The notes under the pieces were generated by a model. That model did no database searches and had not been told where the DNA came from. It saw nothing but the letters and a program-made list of their open reading frames with translations. A program made the position numbers and the translations under genes. Shown piece after piece: positions 46,037-53,837 of a stretch of DNA of 64,000 bases. The first letter of the stretch is position 1. Every line of letters starts with the position of its first letter. The stretch is from Leclercia adecarboxylata (GTDB lineage Bacteria > Pseudomonadota > Gammaproteobacteria > Enterobacterales > Enterobacteriaceae): contig DERO01000006.1 of the NCBI GenBank assembly GCA_002360945.1, positions 1 to 64,000 on the forward strand. The letters are read 5' to 3'.

Positions 46037-47656
46037 TTAGTGTTTCTCGATCCACGCGCCGTAGAACGACGGGCGACCGACCGCTTCAAAACTGACCCCT
46101 TTCAGCCAGGGCGCACCGGCAAACACCTGCGGCTCTTCGAAGATCGGGATCACGTAGGCGTTATCCAGCAGATAGCGCTGGGCATCGCCGGTGATTTGCA
46201 GGCGCTTCTGCGGATCCACTTCGGACGAGATATTCACCAGCAGGTCGTTGAGCTTGTCGTCGCGGAAGCTGTTGACCTTGTCGCTGGAACCGCCTTTTTG
46301 CAGCAGGGCGTCACGGTTATTCGGGTAGAACATGCTCTTCACCACGTCCGGGTCGGCGCGGCCCACTTCCGAGACGGTGAGCGGGGTTTTCAGCGGATCG
46401 AGGTTGTCGAGAACGTGGCTCCCCGCGTCACCGGCCTTGACGCTCAGGGCGACGCCTACCTGACGCCACTGCTGGGCCACCAGCTGCAACACCTCTTTAT
46501 TCTGCGGCTGCGGCAGGGATTCATAGATGGTCAGGGCCAGGCGCTGGCCGTCTTTGGCGCGAATGCCGTCGCTGCCCGCTTTCCAGCCCGCTTCATCCAG
46601 CAGACTGCTGGCTTTGGCCGGGTCGAAGGTCAGTTTGTCGCTGAGATCAACATAGCCCGCGGCGGAGTCGGCAATCACCGATTTGGCCTGCGGATAGTTC
46701 GGCGAGAACAGCGTCTCGACCACCTGCTTCGCGTTGGTTGCGTGCAGCAGCGCCTGACGCACCCGCACGTCGGCCACCAGCGGATTATCCGGGCGGAAGC
46801 TGATGCTGTCGTTCACCCCGCGGGTCGGGGCGGCGTAGATGTGGTATCCCTGTTCGGTGGCCTGTTTTTCGTCATAGGCCTGCACCTGGCGGATAAAGTC
46901 GGCCTGTCCGGCCAGCAGTGCGCCGACGCGAACGCTGTCTTCCGGGGTCACCAGATAGGTGATGCCATCGAGGTTGGCCGGACCCTGCTGGGCGAGATTT
47001 TTCGGCCCCCAAGCGTAGTCTTTACGCGCCTGAAGATTGACTTCTCGGCCCAGCTTTTCGTCTTTCACCACGAACGGGCCGGAGCCGATGATATGGCGCG
47101 CATCGCCCAGTTCTTCAAAGTTACGTTGTAACGTGCTCAGGGAGACCAGGCCCGAGCCGATGGTGGCGGTGCCCTGCAGGAAGCCCGGGGACGGCTTTTT
47201 AAAGTAGAACTTCACGGTCTGCGGGTCGATCACTTCGCTGCGGTCGTAGTTGTTGATCACTTCCGACACCGGCAGGCGCTGGGCCTTATTGCCTTTGCCA
47301 TAGGTGTCGAAGTTCTTCGCCACCGCGTTCGCGTCCAGCGGCGTGCCGTCGGAGAAGGTCACGCCGGGGCGGATCTTAAAGGTGTATTCGGTTTTATCGG
47401 CGTTGGTGGACCAGCTCTCGGCGATCCACGGCTCCACTTCCAGGGTTTTCGGGTTCTGCCAGGTGAGCTTGTCGGTGATCTGATTGAGGATCCCGCCGTT
47501 GGGGTAAAACCCGCCCGCCGGGGGATAGAGGTTGGTGTGCGCCTGTTGCTCCAGATAGACCAGCGTGCCGCCTTTAACCGGGGTATCGGCAGCATAAGCC
47601 GCCGTTGTCGCAAGAATAAGCGCCGTCAGCAGCGGCAGGCGAAATGGGGTTTGCAT
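46037..47656 (-). CDS. Periplasmic binding protein of luciferase-linked ABC importer
   Basis: A 539-residue family 5 (peptide/nickel) solute-binding protein. The signal peptide ends at AAYAAD near residue 23. Mature features include the WQNPKTLEVEPWIAESW and TYTFKIRPGVTFSDGTPLDANAVAKNFD-like region (here TEYTFKIRPGVTFSDGTPLD). It matches the kind of binding protein known from the Klebsiella luciferase cluster. ATG 47656 with AAAGGAA upstream; first gene of the six-cistron-like cluster. The ligand may be a peptide-like or opine-like molecule; it cannot be read from sequence. Confidence 0.85.
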   Translation of the reverse strand: MQTPFRLPLLTALILATTAAYAADTPVKGGTLVYLEQQAHTNLYPPAGGFYPNGGILNQITDKLTWQNPKTLEVEPWIAESWSTNADKTEYTFKIRPGVTFSDGTPLDANAVAKNFDTYGKGNKAQRLPVSEVINNYDRSEVIDPQTVKFYFKKPSPGFLQGTATIGSGLVSLSTLQRNFEELGDARHIIGSGPFVVKDEKLGREVNLQARKDYAWGPKNLAQQGPANLDGITYLVTPEDSVRVGALLAGQADFIRQVQAYDEKQATEQGYHIYAAPTRGVNDSISFRPDNPLVADVRVRQALLHATNAKQVVETLFSPNYPQAKSVIADSAAGYVDLSDKLTFDPAKASSLLDEAGWKAGSDGIRAKDGQRLALTIYESLPQPQNKEVLQLVAQQWRQVGVALSVKAGDAGSHVLDNLDPLKTPLTVSEVGRADPDVVKSMFYPNNRDALLQKGGSSDKVNSFRDDKLNDLLVNISSEVDPQKRLQITGDAQRYLLDNAYVIPIFEEPQVFAGAPWLKGVSFEAVGRPSFYGAWIEKH

Positions 47657-47760
47657 GGTGAATTCCTTTGTTATCTTCTTGTTAGCGTCGAAGGCATCTT
47701 CGGGCGGGGCAGAAAAGAAAGGAACCAAGGAATTGAGCTAAGGATTTGCGGAAAGTGGCA

Positions 47761-47790
47761 ATAAAAACACCGCGCCGGTGGAGGCGCGGT
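47761..47790 (-). terminator. Terminator of NDH-2-like gene
   Basis: On the minus strand ACCGCGCC-N6-GGCGCGGT is followed by GTTTTTAT. It begins about 10 bp after the stop of the oxidoreductase gene. Confidence 0.8.
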
Positions 47791-47799
47791 TGACAGTCG

Positions 47800-49002
47800 C
47801 TAGACAAATTTCGCCAGCGGATCGGCGGCGGTAAAGGCCGCTGCGCGGTCGGCCGCCGGAGGATAGATCAGCTCGTTGGTGATGGCGATTTTGATTTTCT
47901 TCGCCTCATCACGGACGCATTTCACCTTTTGCTCCCAGCCTTCGCTGTAGACCGCGCCCCAGCCGCCCAGATCGAGACAGGTCACGTAGTTCACCTGTCG
48001 ATAGGGATAGGGAGCCACGTCCAGCAGGCTGGCCGCGGCGTTATGTCCGGCGAATTTGCCCAACTGGATGGCGTGCTGGCAGGTCATCAGCGCCGTGTTG
48101 CCGAGATCGTCGGTGCGGGCATGAGCCATATCCCCGGTGGCGTAGACCTCCGGGTGGGCTGGAACCTGCAGGCACTCGTTGACCACCAGGCGCCCCTGGC
48201 CGTCGCGCTCGCCCGCAATCTGCTGGCTGAGGGGATGGGCTTTCACTCCTGCCGTCCAGACAACAGTGGCGGCAGGGATGCGTTCACCGTCTTTCAGGGT
48301 GACGCCGCGGGCATCGACGGCTTCGATCTGACTGTTAAGACGCCACTCCACGCCCAGTTCATGGCTTGCCTCTTCGATAGCGCGGCGCAGCTCTTCGCTA
48401 TAGCGCCCGCCAATCACTGCGCCACGTTCAACTACGATAACTTTAGTCTTCGTATCATCCCCGAAACGGGCCCGCAGACGGGCAGGGAGTTCGGTCGCCA
48501 GCTCAATGCCGGTGAAACCACCCCCGCACACCACCACAGTGTTACGTTCCGGCGTGGAGGGGCGTGCGGTCAGTGCGTCGAGGTGATTTTCGAAAACCTG
48601 GGCGGATTCCAGCTGGTCGATATCAAAGGCAAATTCGGCCAGACCGGCAATAGCCGGGCGGCGGGTCTGGCTGCCTGTGGCCACGATAAGACGATCGTAG
48701 GCGGCCAGCGTTACGTTGCCATGGCTATCGCGATACCAGACGCTTTTCTGTTTAGCATCAATACGTTCAGCGGAGCCGGCAATAAAGTGAATATTCAGTT
48801 CAGCAAAGAGTTCGCTTAACGGGGCGGCATAGTCCGCGACCTGCTCTTCATAAAAGCGCGGGCGGATCCGCAGTTCCGGACGAGGTGCCAGCACGCTGAT
48901 CTGCAGGTCGTCGCTGCCCGTTAAATCAGCCAGACGCGCGGCGCTCACCGCAGCCCACATACCCGCAAAACCGCTACCCACAATTAAAATTTGCTTCTTC
49001 AT
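47800..49002 (-). CDS. FAD-dependent NAD(P)H oxidoreductase, NDH-2-like
   Basis: A 400-residue pyridine nucleotide-disulfide-type flavoprotein. The FAD-binding GSGFAGMWAA is at residues 8-17, the second nucleotide-binding motif VVVCGGGFTGIELATEL near 158, and the flavin-contact TGD in VYATGDMAHA near 290. It resembles type II NADH dehydrogenases and related carotenoid-cluster-like oxidoreductases. No membrane anchor is obvious. Divergent from an Rrf2 regulator across a 200-bp gap containing a palindrome over its promoter, which suggests redox- or nitrosative-stress control. Electron acceptor unknown. Confidence 0.82.
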   Translation of the reverse strand: MKKQILIVGSGFAGMWAAVSAARLADLTGSDDLQISVLAPRPELRIRPRFYEEQVADYAAPLSELFAELNIHFIAGSAERIDAKQKSVWYRDSHGNVTLAAYDRLIVATGSQTRRPAIAGLAEFAFDIDQLESAQVFENHLDALTARPSTPERNTVVVCGGGFTGIELATELPARLRARFGDDTKTKVIVVERGAVIGGRYSEELRRAIEEASHELGVEWRLNSQIEAVDARGVTLKDGERIPAATVVWTAGVKAHPLSQQIAGERDGQGRLVVNECLQVPAHPEVYATGDMAHARTDDLGNTALMTCQHAIQLGKFAGHNAAASLLDVAPYPYRQVNYVTCLDLGGWGAVYSEGWEQKVKCVRDEAKKIKIAITNELIYPPAADRAAAFTAADPLAKFV

Positions 49003-49047
49003 CTTCGATCCTTTTTCTCATCAGGCTCAGTTGCTGACGTGACTGCA

Positions 49048-49076
49048 ACTATACTTGTCGGAGTTAACTGCGACAA
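49048..49076 (-). promoter_or_regulatory. Promoter of NDH-2-like gene with overlapping palindrome
   Basis: Read on the minus strand: -35 TTGTCG (49071-49076), 17-nt spacer, -10 TATAGT (49048-49053), start expected near 49041, 39 bp before ATG. The palindrome TTGTCG-N10-CGACAA (49055-49076) covers the -35 and spacer, so a bound regulator would block RNA polymerase. The Rrf2 protein encoded divergently is the likely binder. Confidence 0.6.
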
Positions 49077-49202
49077 CTTCTTTCTGAGTTAAATGGGTGA
49101 AGGCTGTGAAAACAGAGGGTTAGCTGGAGCAGGGGATTATGGCTGTCTTTCACTCGTCGAACCCGGCTATAATGACCCGGAATAATAACTTCGGAGTTAA
49201 GC

Positions 49203-49709
49203 ATGGCTTTTTACAGTTCCGGTGTGGAGTACGGCATTCATAGCCTGATGACCATGGTGGATGCGAAAGGGAATGACCGCGAGATGAGCGTCAGGGAGAT
49301 GGCGGCGCTGCAGGGCGTGCCTTACGACTACCTGGGCAAGATCTTCACGCGTCTGTCGCGCGCCGGGCTGGTGAGCAGCACCGAAGGCAAGGGCGGCGGC
49401 TTCCGTCTGGCGCGGCCTGCGGAACTGATCACCGTGCTGGATGTGGCCCACGCCATCGACGGCGAGAAGAACATGTTTGAGTGTCGGGAAGTGCGTCAGC
49501 GGCTGGCAGTGTTCGACGAAACGCCCCCGGCATGGGTCTGCGACGGGCCCTGCGGCGTGCGTTCGGTAATGGACAGCGCCCAGCAGCGGATGGAAGAGGA
49601 GCTGGCGCGGCATACCATCCTCGACCTGGCGCGCAAAATGTACCGTAAGGCACCGGATACCTTTCAGATTGAAGTGCAGGAGTGGATTGCGGATCGGCGC
49701 AGTACGTAG
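49203..49709 (+). CDS. Rrf2-family transcription regulator
   Basis: A 168-residue Rrf2 protein. Winged helix with SVREMAALQGVPYDYLGKIFTRLSRAGLVSSTEGKGGGFRLARP, residues 29-72. Three cysteines (FECREVRQR, WVCDGPCGVRS) lie after residue 97 in the region where IscR/NsrR-type proteins bind an iron-sulfur cluster, so redox or nitric oxide sensing is plausible. The ATG at 49203 is preceded by CGGAGTTAAGC. Divergent from the NDH-2-like oxidoreductase. Confidence 0.85.
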   Translation: MAFYSSGVEYGIHSLMTMVDAKGNDREMSVREMAALQGVPYDYLGKIFTRLSRAGLVSSTEGKGGGFRLARPAELITVLDVAHAIDGEKNMFECREVRQRLAVFDETPPAWVCDGPCGVRSVMDSAQQRMEEELARHTILDLARKMYRKAPDTFQIEVQEWIADRRST

Positions 49710-49740
49710 GCCCGGCAAGCGCAGCGCCGCCGGGCATTCA
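49708..49740. repeat. REP-type hairpin
   Basis: taggcccggcaagcgcagcg followed by ccgccgggcat between the converging Rrf2 and adhP genes. A likely bidirectional stop of transcription. Confidence 0.6.
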
Positions 49741-49742
49741 AC

Positions 49743-50753
49743 TCAGGAACGGAAATCAATCACCATGCGGCCGCGGATCTGGCCTTGCTCCATCTCTTTG
49801 AAGATGGCGTTGATATCGCCCAGCGGACGCAGCGCCACTTTCGGCACCACTTTGCCTTCGGCGGCAAACTGGAAGGCTTCGGTCAGATCCTGACGGGTGC
49901 CGACCAGCGAACCCACCACCTGAATGCCGTCCAGCACCAGACGCGGAATATCCAGGCTCATCGCTTCCGGCGGCAGGCCGACGGCCACCACGCGGCCACC
50001 GGCGCGAACGGCATCCACCGCCGAGTTAAAGGCGACTTTTGCTACCGCCGTCACTACCGCAGCGTGGGCACCACCGGTTTTTTCCTGAATGAATTTGGCG
50101 GCATCGTCGCTGCGGGAGTTAACGACCAGATCGGCCCCCATGCTTGAGGCCAGCTTCAGCTGTTCATCGTTGACGTCAACGGCGATCACTTTGGCGTTAA
50201 AGACGTTTTTGGCGTACTGCAGCGCCAGGTTACCGAGCCCGCCGAGGCCATAAATGGCAATCCACTGACCGGGTTTGATCTCCGAGACCTTCACCGCTTT
50301 ATAGGTGGTCACCCCGGCGCAGGTGATGCTGCTCGCGGCGGCGGATTCCAGCCCGTCCGGCACTTTTACCGCATAATCGGCGGTGACGATGCACTCTTCT
50401 GCCATCCCGCCGTCCACGGAATAGCCGGCGTTTTTCACGGTACGGCACAGGGTTTCGTTGCCGGAGTTACAGTATTCGCAGTGGCCGCAGCCTTCGAAGA
50501 ACCACGCTACGCTTGCGCGATCGCCTGGTTTCAGCGAGGTCACGCCCGGCCCAACCTCTTTGACGACCCCGATGCCTTCATGGCCGAGAATCACCCCGGT
50601 CTTATCGCCAAAATCGCCGTTCTTAACGTGAAGATCGGTGTGGCAAACGCCACAGCACTCCATCTTCAGCAGCGCTTCGCCATGCTTTAGCGGGCGCAGG
50701 GTTTTCTCGGTCACTTCTACCTGATGGTCTTTGGTCACGACAGCAGCTTTCAT
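49743..50753 (-). CDS. adhP: Ethanol-active zinc alcohol dehydrogenase AdhP
   Basis: A 336-residue medium-chain alcohol dehydrogenase, same length as E. coli AdhP; oxidises ethanol and propanol with NAD. Catalytic zinc ligands Cys37 (GVCHTDLH) and His58-Glu59 (GHEGIG) and structural zinc cysteines 89, 92, 95 and 103 (CGHCEYC...LC) are all present. The nucleotide-binding GLGGLG lies near residue 170. ATG 50753 with GGAGAA upstream; a 33-residue in-frame extension is not used in E. coli. Synteny with maeA follows the E. coli order with insertions. Confidence 0.95.
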   Translation of the reverse strand: MKAAVVTKDHQVEVTEKTLRPLKHGEALLKMECCGVCHTDLHVKNGDFGDKTGVILGHEGIGVVKEVGPGVTSLKPGDRASVAWFFEGCGHCEYCNSGNETLCRTVKNAGYSVDGGMAEECIVTADYAVKVPDGLESAAASSITCAGVTTYKAVKVSEIKPGQWIAIYGLGGLGNLALQYAKNVFNAKVIAVDVNDEQLKLASSMGADLVVNSRSDDAAKFIQEKTGGAHAAVVTAVAKVAFNSAVDAVRAGGRVVAVGLPPEAMSLDIPRLVLDGIQVVGSLVGTRQDLTEAFQFAAEGKVVPKVALRPLGDINAIFKEMEQGQIRGRMVIDFRS

Positions 50754-50958
50754 ATGTTTCTCCATTTTCATATTGAGGATCTGCGAGGCAGGTATGACGT
50801 TAAACAGCGCGACATACTCCTTTAGGATTAATTTTTTTAATGGTTGAGGCAAGGGCTGTGAAACATAATGTCATCATTTAACGGGGATTTAGCGCAACGG
50901 TGTTAGCAGAATAAGTAATAACCATAATGAATGGAGGGAGAACATTTCTGCAGTGAAA

Positions 50959-50976
50959 CTGTCATTTTTCTGACAT
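50959..50976 (+). promoter_or_regulatory. Candidate Pho box upstream of exported pyrophosphatase
   Basis: CTGTCATTTTTCTGACAT consists of two 7-bp units CTGTCAT/CTGACAT with an 11-bp period, the geometry of PhoB boxes (pstS: CTGTCATAAAACTGTCAT). It ends 51 bp before the ATG. A weak -10 (TAAGGT) lies 10 nt after it, as in PhoB-activated promoters. Confidence 0.55.
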
Positions 50977-51027
50977 TTCGCAACCGTAAGGTGTGGTCTT
51001 CTTAAAAACCGAAGAGTTAACAAGACA

Positions 51028-51627
51028 ATGCATTTGGTAAAAAAACTTCTCGCCGTGAGCGTCCTCCTGTCGGCGTCCGTACAGGCGCAAAATATTCTCG
51101 AATTCCCACAGCCTGATAACAACCCGGAAGAGTTTTATGCCGTCACCGAAATTCCGGCAGGCGGGATTATTAAGTATGAAACGGATGCCAAAACCGGCTT
51201 TATTATCGCCGACCGCTTCCAGTCGATGCCGGTGGCCTACCCGGCAAACTACGGCTCGCTGACCCAGTCGCTGGCGGGCGATGGCGATCCGCTGGACGTG
51301 ATCTTCTACACCCGCGCGCCGATGGCCCCGGGTACCCTGATTAAACTGCGCGCGATTGGTGTACTGAAGATGATCGATGGCGGCGAGAAAGACGACAAAA
51401 TCGTTGCCGTCCCGGCGAGCAAAATTGACCCGACCTATGACGACATCAAAGAGCTGAGCGATCTGCCGAAGATTGAGCAGCAGCGTCTGGAGTCGTTCTT
51501 CCGCGTCTACAAACAACTGCCGGAAGGGCGCAAGTCGGTGGAGCTGAACGGCTTTAACGATGCCGCCACCGCGAAGCAGGAAATTAAACAGGCATGGGAT
51601 GCCTGGAAAACGAATCAGCCGAAGTAA
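51028..51627 (+). CDS. Exported family I inorganic pyrophosphatase
   Basis: A 199-residue pyrophosphatase with an N-terminal signal peptide, KKLLAVSVLLSASVQA, cleaved near residue 20; the enzyme is therefore predicted to act in the periplasm, unlike cytoplasmic Ppa. The family I signature DGDPLDV is near residue 84, with EIPAGGIIKYE near 40 and YPANYGS before it. It hydrolyses pyrophosphate to phosphate. A Pho-box-like site in its promoter region and a strong terminator after it make it a single-gene unit. Phosphate scavenging from pyrophosphate is a natural role. Confidence 0.85.
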   Translation: MHLVKKLLAVSVLLSASVQAQNILEFPQPDNNPEEFYAVTEIPAGGIIKYETDAKTGFIIADRFQSMPVAYPANYGSLTQSLAGDGDPLDVIFYTRAPMAPGTLIKLRAIGVLKMIDGGEKDDKIVAVPASKIDPTYDDIKELSDLPKIEQQRLESFFRVYKQLPEGRKSVELNGFNDAATAKQEIKQAWDAWKTNQPK

Positions 51628-51628
51628 A

Positions 51629-51664
51629 AAAAATCGCCCGGCGGCGGCTACCCGCCGGGCGATT
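51629..51664. terminator. Bidirectional terminator
   Basis: AAATCGCCCGGCGG...CCGCCGGGCGATTT: long perfect stem with a short loop, preceded by A-run and followed by T-run. It serves both the pyrophosphatase and the convergent ABC-F gene. Confidence 0.85.
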
Positions 51665-51666
51665 TC

Positions 51667-53373
51667 CTACAGCTGCGCCGAAAGCGCGGCAATCTCCGCC
51701 TGCCACTGGGCCTGAAGCTGCGGCTTCTGATGTTTAGGCTTACGCAGCCGATCTTCTTCCAGCAATGTCTCCAGCATAATCAACCGCTCCAGCAGATCGT
51801 CATGTGCCTCGGGTTCATCACGCCGCGCGGCTTGAACCGGCACAGCACTCTGTCCATTGCCGCCCCGCAGGCGGGCGAACACCGCGTCGGCATCGTGCCA
51901 TTCGCTGAGCTGGCCATGTTCTATCAGCCAGAAGCGGTTGCAGCTCTGGCTGATGAGCTGTCGGTCATGGCTGACCAGCAGCACGCCACCCTCGAACTGT
52001 TGTAGCGTATCAGCCAGCGCCTCTTTGCCTTCCATGTCCAGATGGTTGGTCGGCTCGTCGAGCATCAGCAGGCTAAAGCGGGCCAGGGTCAGACCAATAA
52101 ACAGCAGCCGTGAACGTTCCCCGCCGCTGAGGGTACTGACCTTTTGCCCGTGCCGGGCCCAGGCGAAGCCGGCAGAGATCAGCGCCATCTTGCGATCCTG
52201 CGGGTTGGGCGCGAACGGCTCCAGGGCCTCGATCAGGGTGGCGTCATCCGCAAGCTGGCGCAGGGTCTGGTCGTAATAGCCCATTGCCACACGGGGGTGG
52301 ATCTTTAACCCGGAATGCGTTTCGCCGACGGTAAACTGCTGCCAGACAAGCCGCATCAGGGAGGATTTGCCGCAGCCGTTGCGCCCGACAATCGCCACCC
52401 GATCGCCACTTTTGAGCCGGACGTTTTCTGCCGAGAACAACGCCGGCAGGCCCGGTGCAGGTGGCACGTCGAGGGCGTCGATCTCCAGTAGCCGGTCGGC
52501 CCGCAGCGCGTCGCCGCACAGAGTTAAGGTCCACGGAGTGCCGGAGGTCAGCGCCGTCTGGCTCTCCTTTAAACGCTCCACCTGACGTTCCATCTGCTTG
52601 GCTTTGCGGGCCAGATCCTCGTTATCGTAAACCTTGCCCCAGGTCGCCAGCCGTTTGGCGCTGGCGGTGACCCGGTCAATCTCCTTTTGCTCGGCTTTAC
52701 GGCGCAGGGCATCGCTTTCGTCCTTCTCCGCCAGGGCCTGACGCGCCCGGGTGCAGGGAAGGGCGAAGTAGTGCAGCGTTTTGTCACGCAGGATCCAGCT
52801 GCCGTTGGTGACGGCATCCAGTAACTGCCGGTCGTGCGACACCAGCACAAAGCTGCCGGACCAGGTCTGTAAGAACTGCTCCAGCCACAGCAGCGTCGGC
52901 AGGTCGAGGTGGTTGCTGGGTTCATCCAGCAGCAGCAGATCCGGCTCATGAATCAGCGCCCGCGCCAGCAGCAGGCGCGTGTGCTGCCCGCCGCTGAGGG
53001 TGGCCGATTGCAGGGCGGTGTCCTGCGGGGTAAAGCCCATGCTTGCCAGCAATGTTTCTGCCCGCCAGCGCAGGCTTTCGCGCTCGGCTACCGGCAGCTG
53101 CGCCAGCACCGCGTCGATCATGGTCAGCGGATAAACCGATTCCGGAAGATGTTGCTCCACCCGTGCCATCAGGCAGTGCCCGGCCAGCGCGACCGTCCCG
53201 GAGAGGGGCGTGTCTGTGCCGTCGAGGATCTTCAGCAGGGTACTTTTGCCGCAGCCGTTATCGCCCAGCAGACCAATGCGGTCGCCTTTCTTCAGGCTAA
53301 AGGTGAGGTCGTTGAACAGCGTGTCAAAGGCGGTATCAACACGGAGAGAAAGTGCAGTCAGTAATGTGCTCAT
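51667..53373 (-). CDS. ABC-F family ATPase (ribosome-associated type)
   Basis: A 568-residue protein with two ABC domains and no membrane segments. Domain 1: Walker A GDNGCGKST near residue 36, signature LSGGQHTRLLLARAL near 127, DEPSNHLDLPTL. An interdomain linker rich in charged residues (near 210-260) follows. Domain 2: Walker A GRNGCGKSS near 330, signature LSGGERSRLLFIGL near 415, DEPTNHLDMEGK. ABC-F proteins act on the ribosome; some displace antibiotics. It is not one of the four K-12 members (EttA, Uup, YheS, YbiT) as far as I can judge. A leader peptide and hairpins precede it, which points to translation-sensing control. ATG 53373 has only a weak ribosome site (GAGTAAG). Confidence 0.85.
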   Translation of the reverse strand: MSTLLTALSLRVDTAFDTLFNDLTFSLKKGDRIGLLGDNGCGKSTLLKILDGTDTPLSGTVALAGHCLMARVEQHLPESVYPLTMIDAVLAQLPVAERESLRWRAETLLASMGFTPQDTALQSATLSGGQHTRLLLARALIHEPDLLLLDEPSNHLDLPTLLWLEQFLQTWSGSFVLVSHDRQLLDAVTNGSWILRDKTLHYFALPCTRARQALAEKDESDALRRKAEQKEIDRVTASAKRLATWGKVYDNEDLARKAKQMERQVERLKESQTALTSGTPWTLTLCGDALRADRLLEIDALDVPPAPGLPALFSAENVRLKSGDRVAIVGRNGCGKSSLMRLVWQQFTVGETHSGLKIHPRVAMGYYDQTLRQLADDATLIEALEPFAPNPQDRKMALISAGFAWARHGQKVSTLSGGERSRLLFIGLTLARFSLLMLDEPTNHLDMEGKEALADTLQQFEGGVLLVSHDRQLISQSCNRFWLIEHGQLSEWHDADAVFARLRGGNGQSAVPVQAARRDEPEAHDDLLERLIMLETLLEEDRLRKPKHQKPQLQAQWQAEIAALSAQL

Positions 53374-53392
53374 TTGCTTACTCAAGAGTTAC

Positions 53393-53517
53393 AGGCATGA
53401 AAATGCCTCGTCATACATCGCTGACGATAACCCGGTAAGCCCGAGAGAAGGGATTCAGTCTTAGGTGTCTTCGCTCAAGCCGAAGTTATCGCAGCACGAA
53501 ACCGATAACGCTTGAGC
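53393..53517 (-). promoter_or_regulatory. Attenuator-like leader RNA of ABC-F gene
   Basis: On the transcript: arm 1 GCTCAAGC-GTTATCG, arm 2 CGATAAC-TTCG-GCTTGAGC (53473-53517), almost perfectly paired. A further GTTATCG on the transcript (53425-53431) can pair with the same CGATAAC, giving a competing fold. A third hairpin AGGCAT-TTTC-ATGCCT (53393-53408) lies just before the ABC-F ribosome site, whose CTTGAG could pair with CTCAAG of arm 1. Arm 1 is inside the leader-peptide frame, so a stalled ribosome would disrupt it. Confidence 0.65.
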
Positions 53518-53569
53518 AGGTGCGATCACCAAGGTGAAGTGAAATATCAAAGATTTCACAGCACAGCAT
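53486..53569 (-). CDS. Leader peptide upstream of ABC-F gene
   Basis: A 27-codon frame starting MLCCEIFDIS and ending VIGFVLR, with a very strong ribosome site AAAAGGAGG 6-7 nt upstream of ATG 53569. It lies 112 bp before the ABC-F start on the same strand. The last third of the frame and its TAA overlap the left arm and loop of a 15-bp hairpin. Strong initiation on a tiny frame, overlap with alternative hairpins and a poorly initiated downstream ABC-F gene together match the architecture of antibiotic-inducible translational attenuators (erm, msr, vmlR types). Stalling residues cannot be predicted from one sequence. Confidence 0.68.
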   Translation of the reverse strand: MLCCEIFDISLHLGDRTCSSVIGFVLR

Positions 53570-53696
53570 AATTAGCCTCCTTTTATATTCAGTGGGTTGA
53601 TGAATGAAAGGAGTGTAGCGGGGTTTGGTATGGTGGGCAAGGGGGCGCGGAGGTAGAAGCAAAATGGCGACCTTTGGTTGCCATTTTTAGTGTTTG

Positions 53697-53745
53697 CTCC
53701 CTCTCCCTGTGGGAGAGGGTTGGGGTGAGGGCATCAGGCCGCACC
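53697..53745. repeat. Palindromic intergenic repeat
   Basis: ctccctctccctgtgggagagg followed by gttggggtgagggcatcaggccgca, the same family as at 20-52, 168-206 and 8596-8637. Nothing else was recognised between the leader peptide promoter region and the MFS gene. Confidence 0.6.
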
Positions 53746-53837
53746 GAGGGTTTCGAGGAATATGGTTGCATTTTAAAACCATTCAACCTAATCTTTAATT
53801 GGTTTTAATTTAAAACCTATTTAAGGAAGCTGACCGC

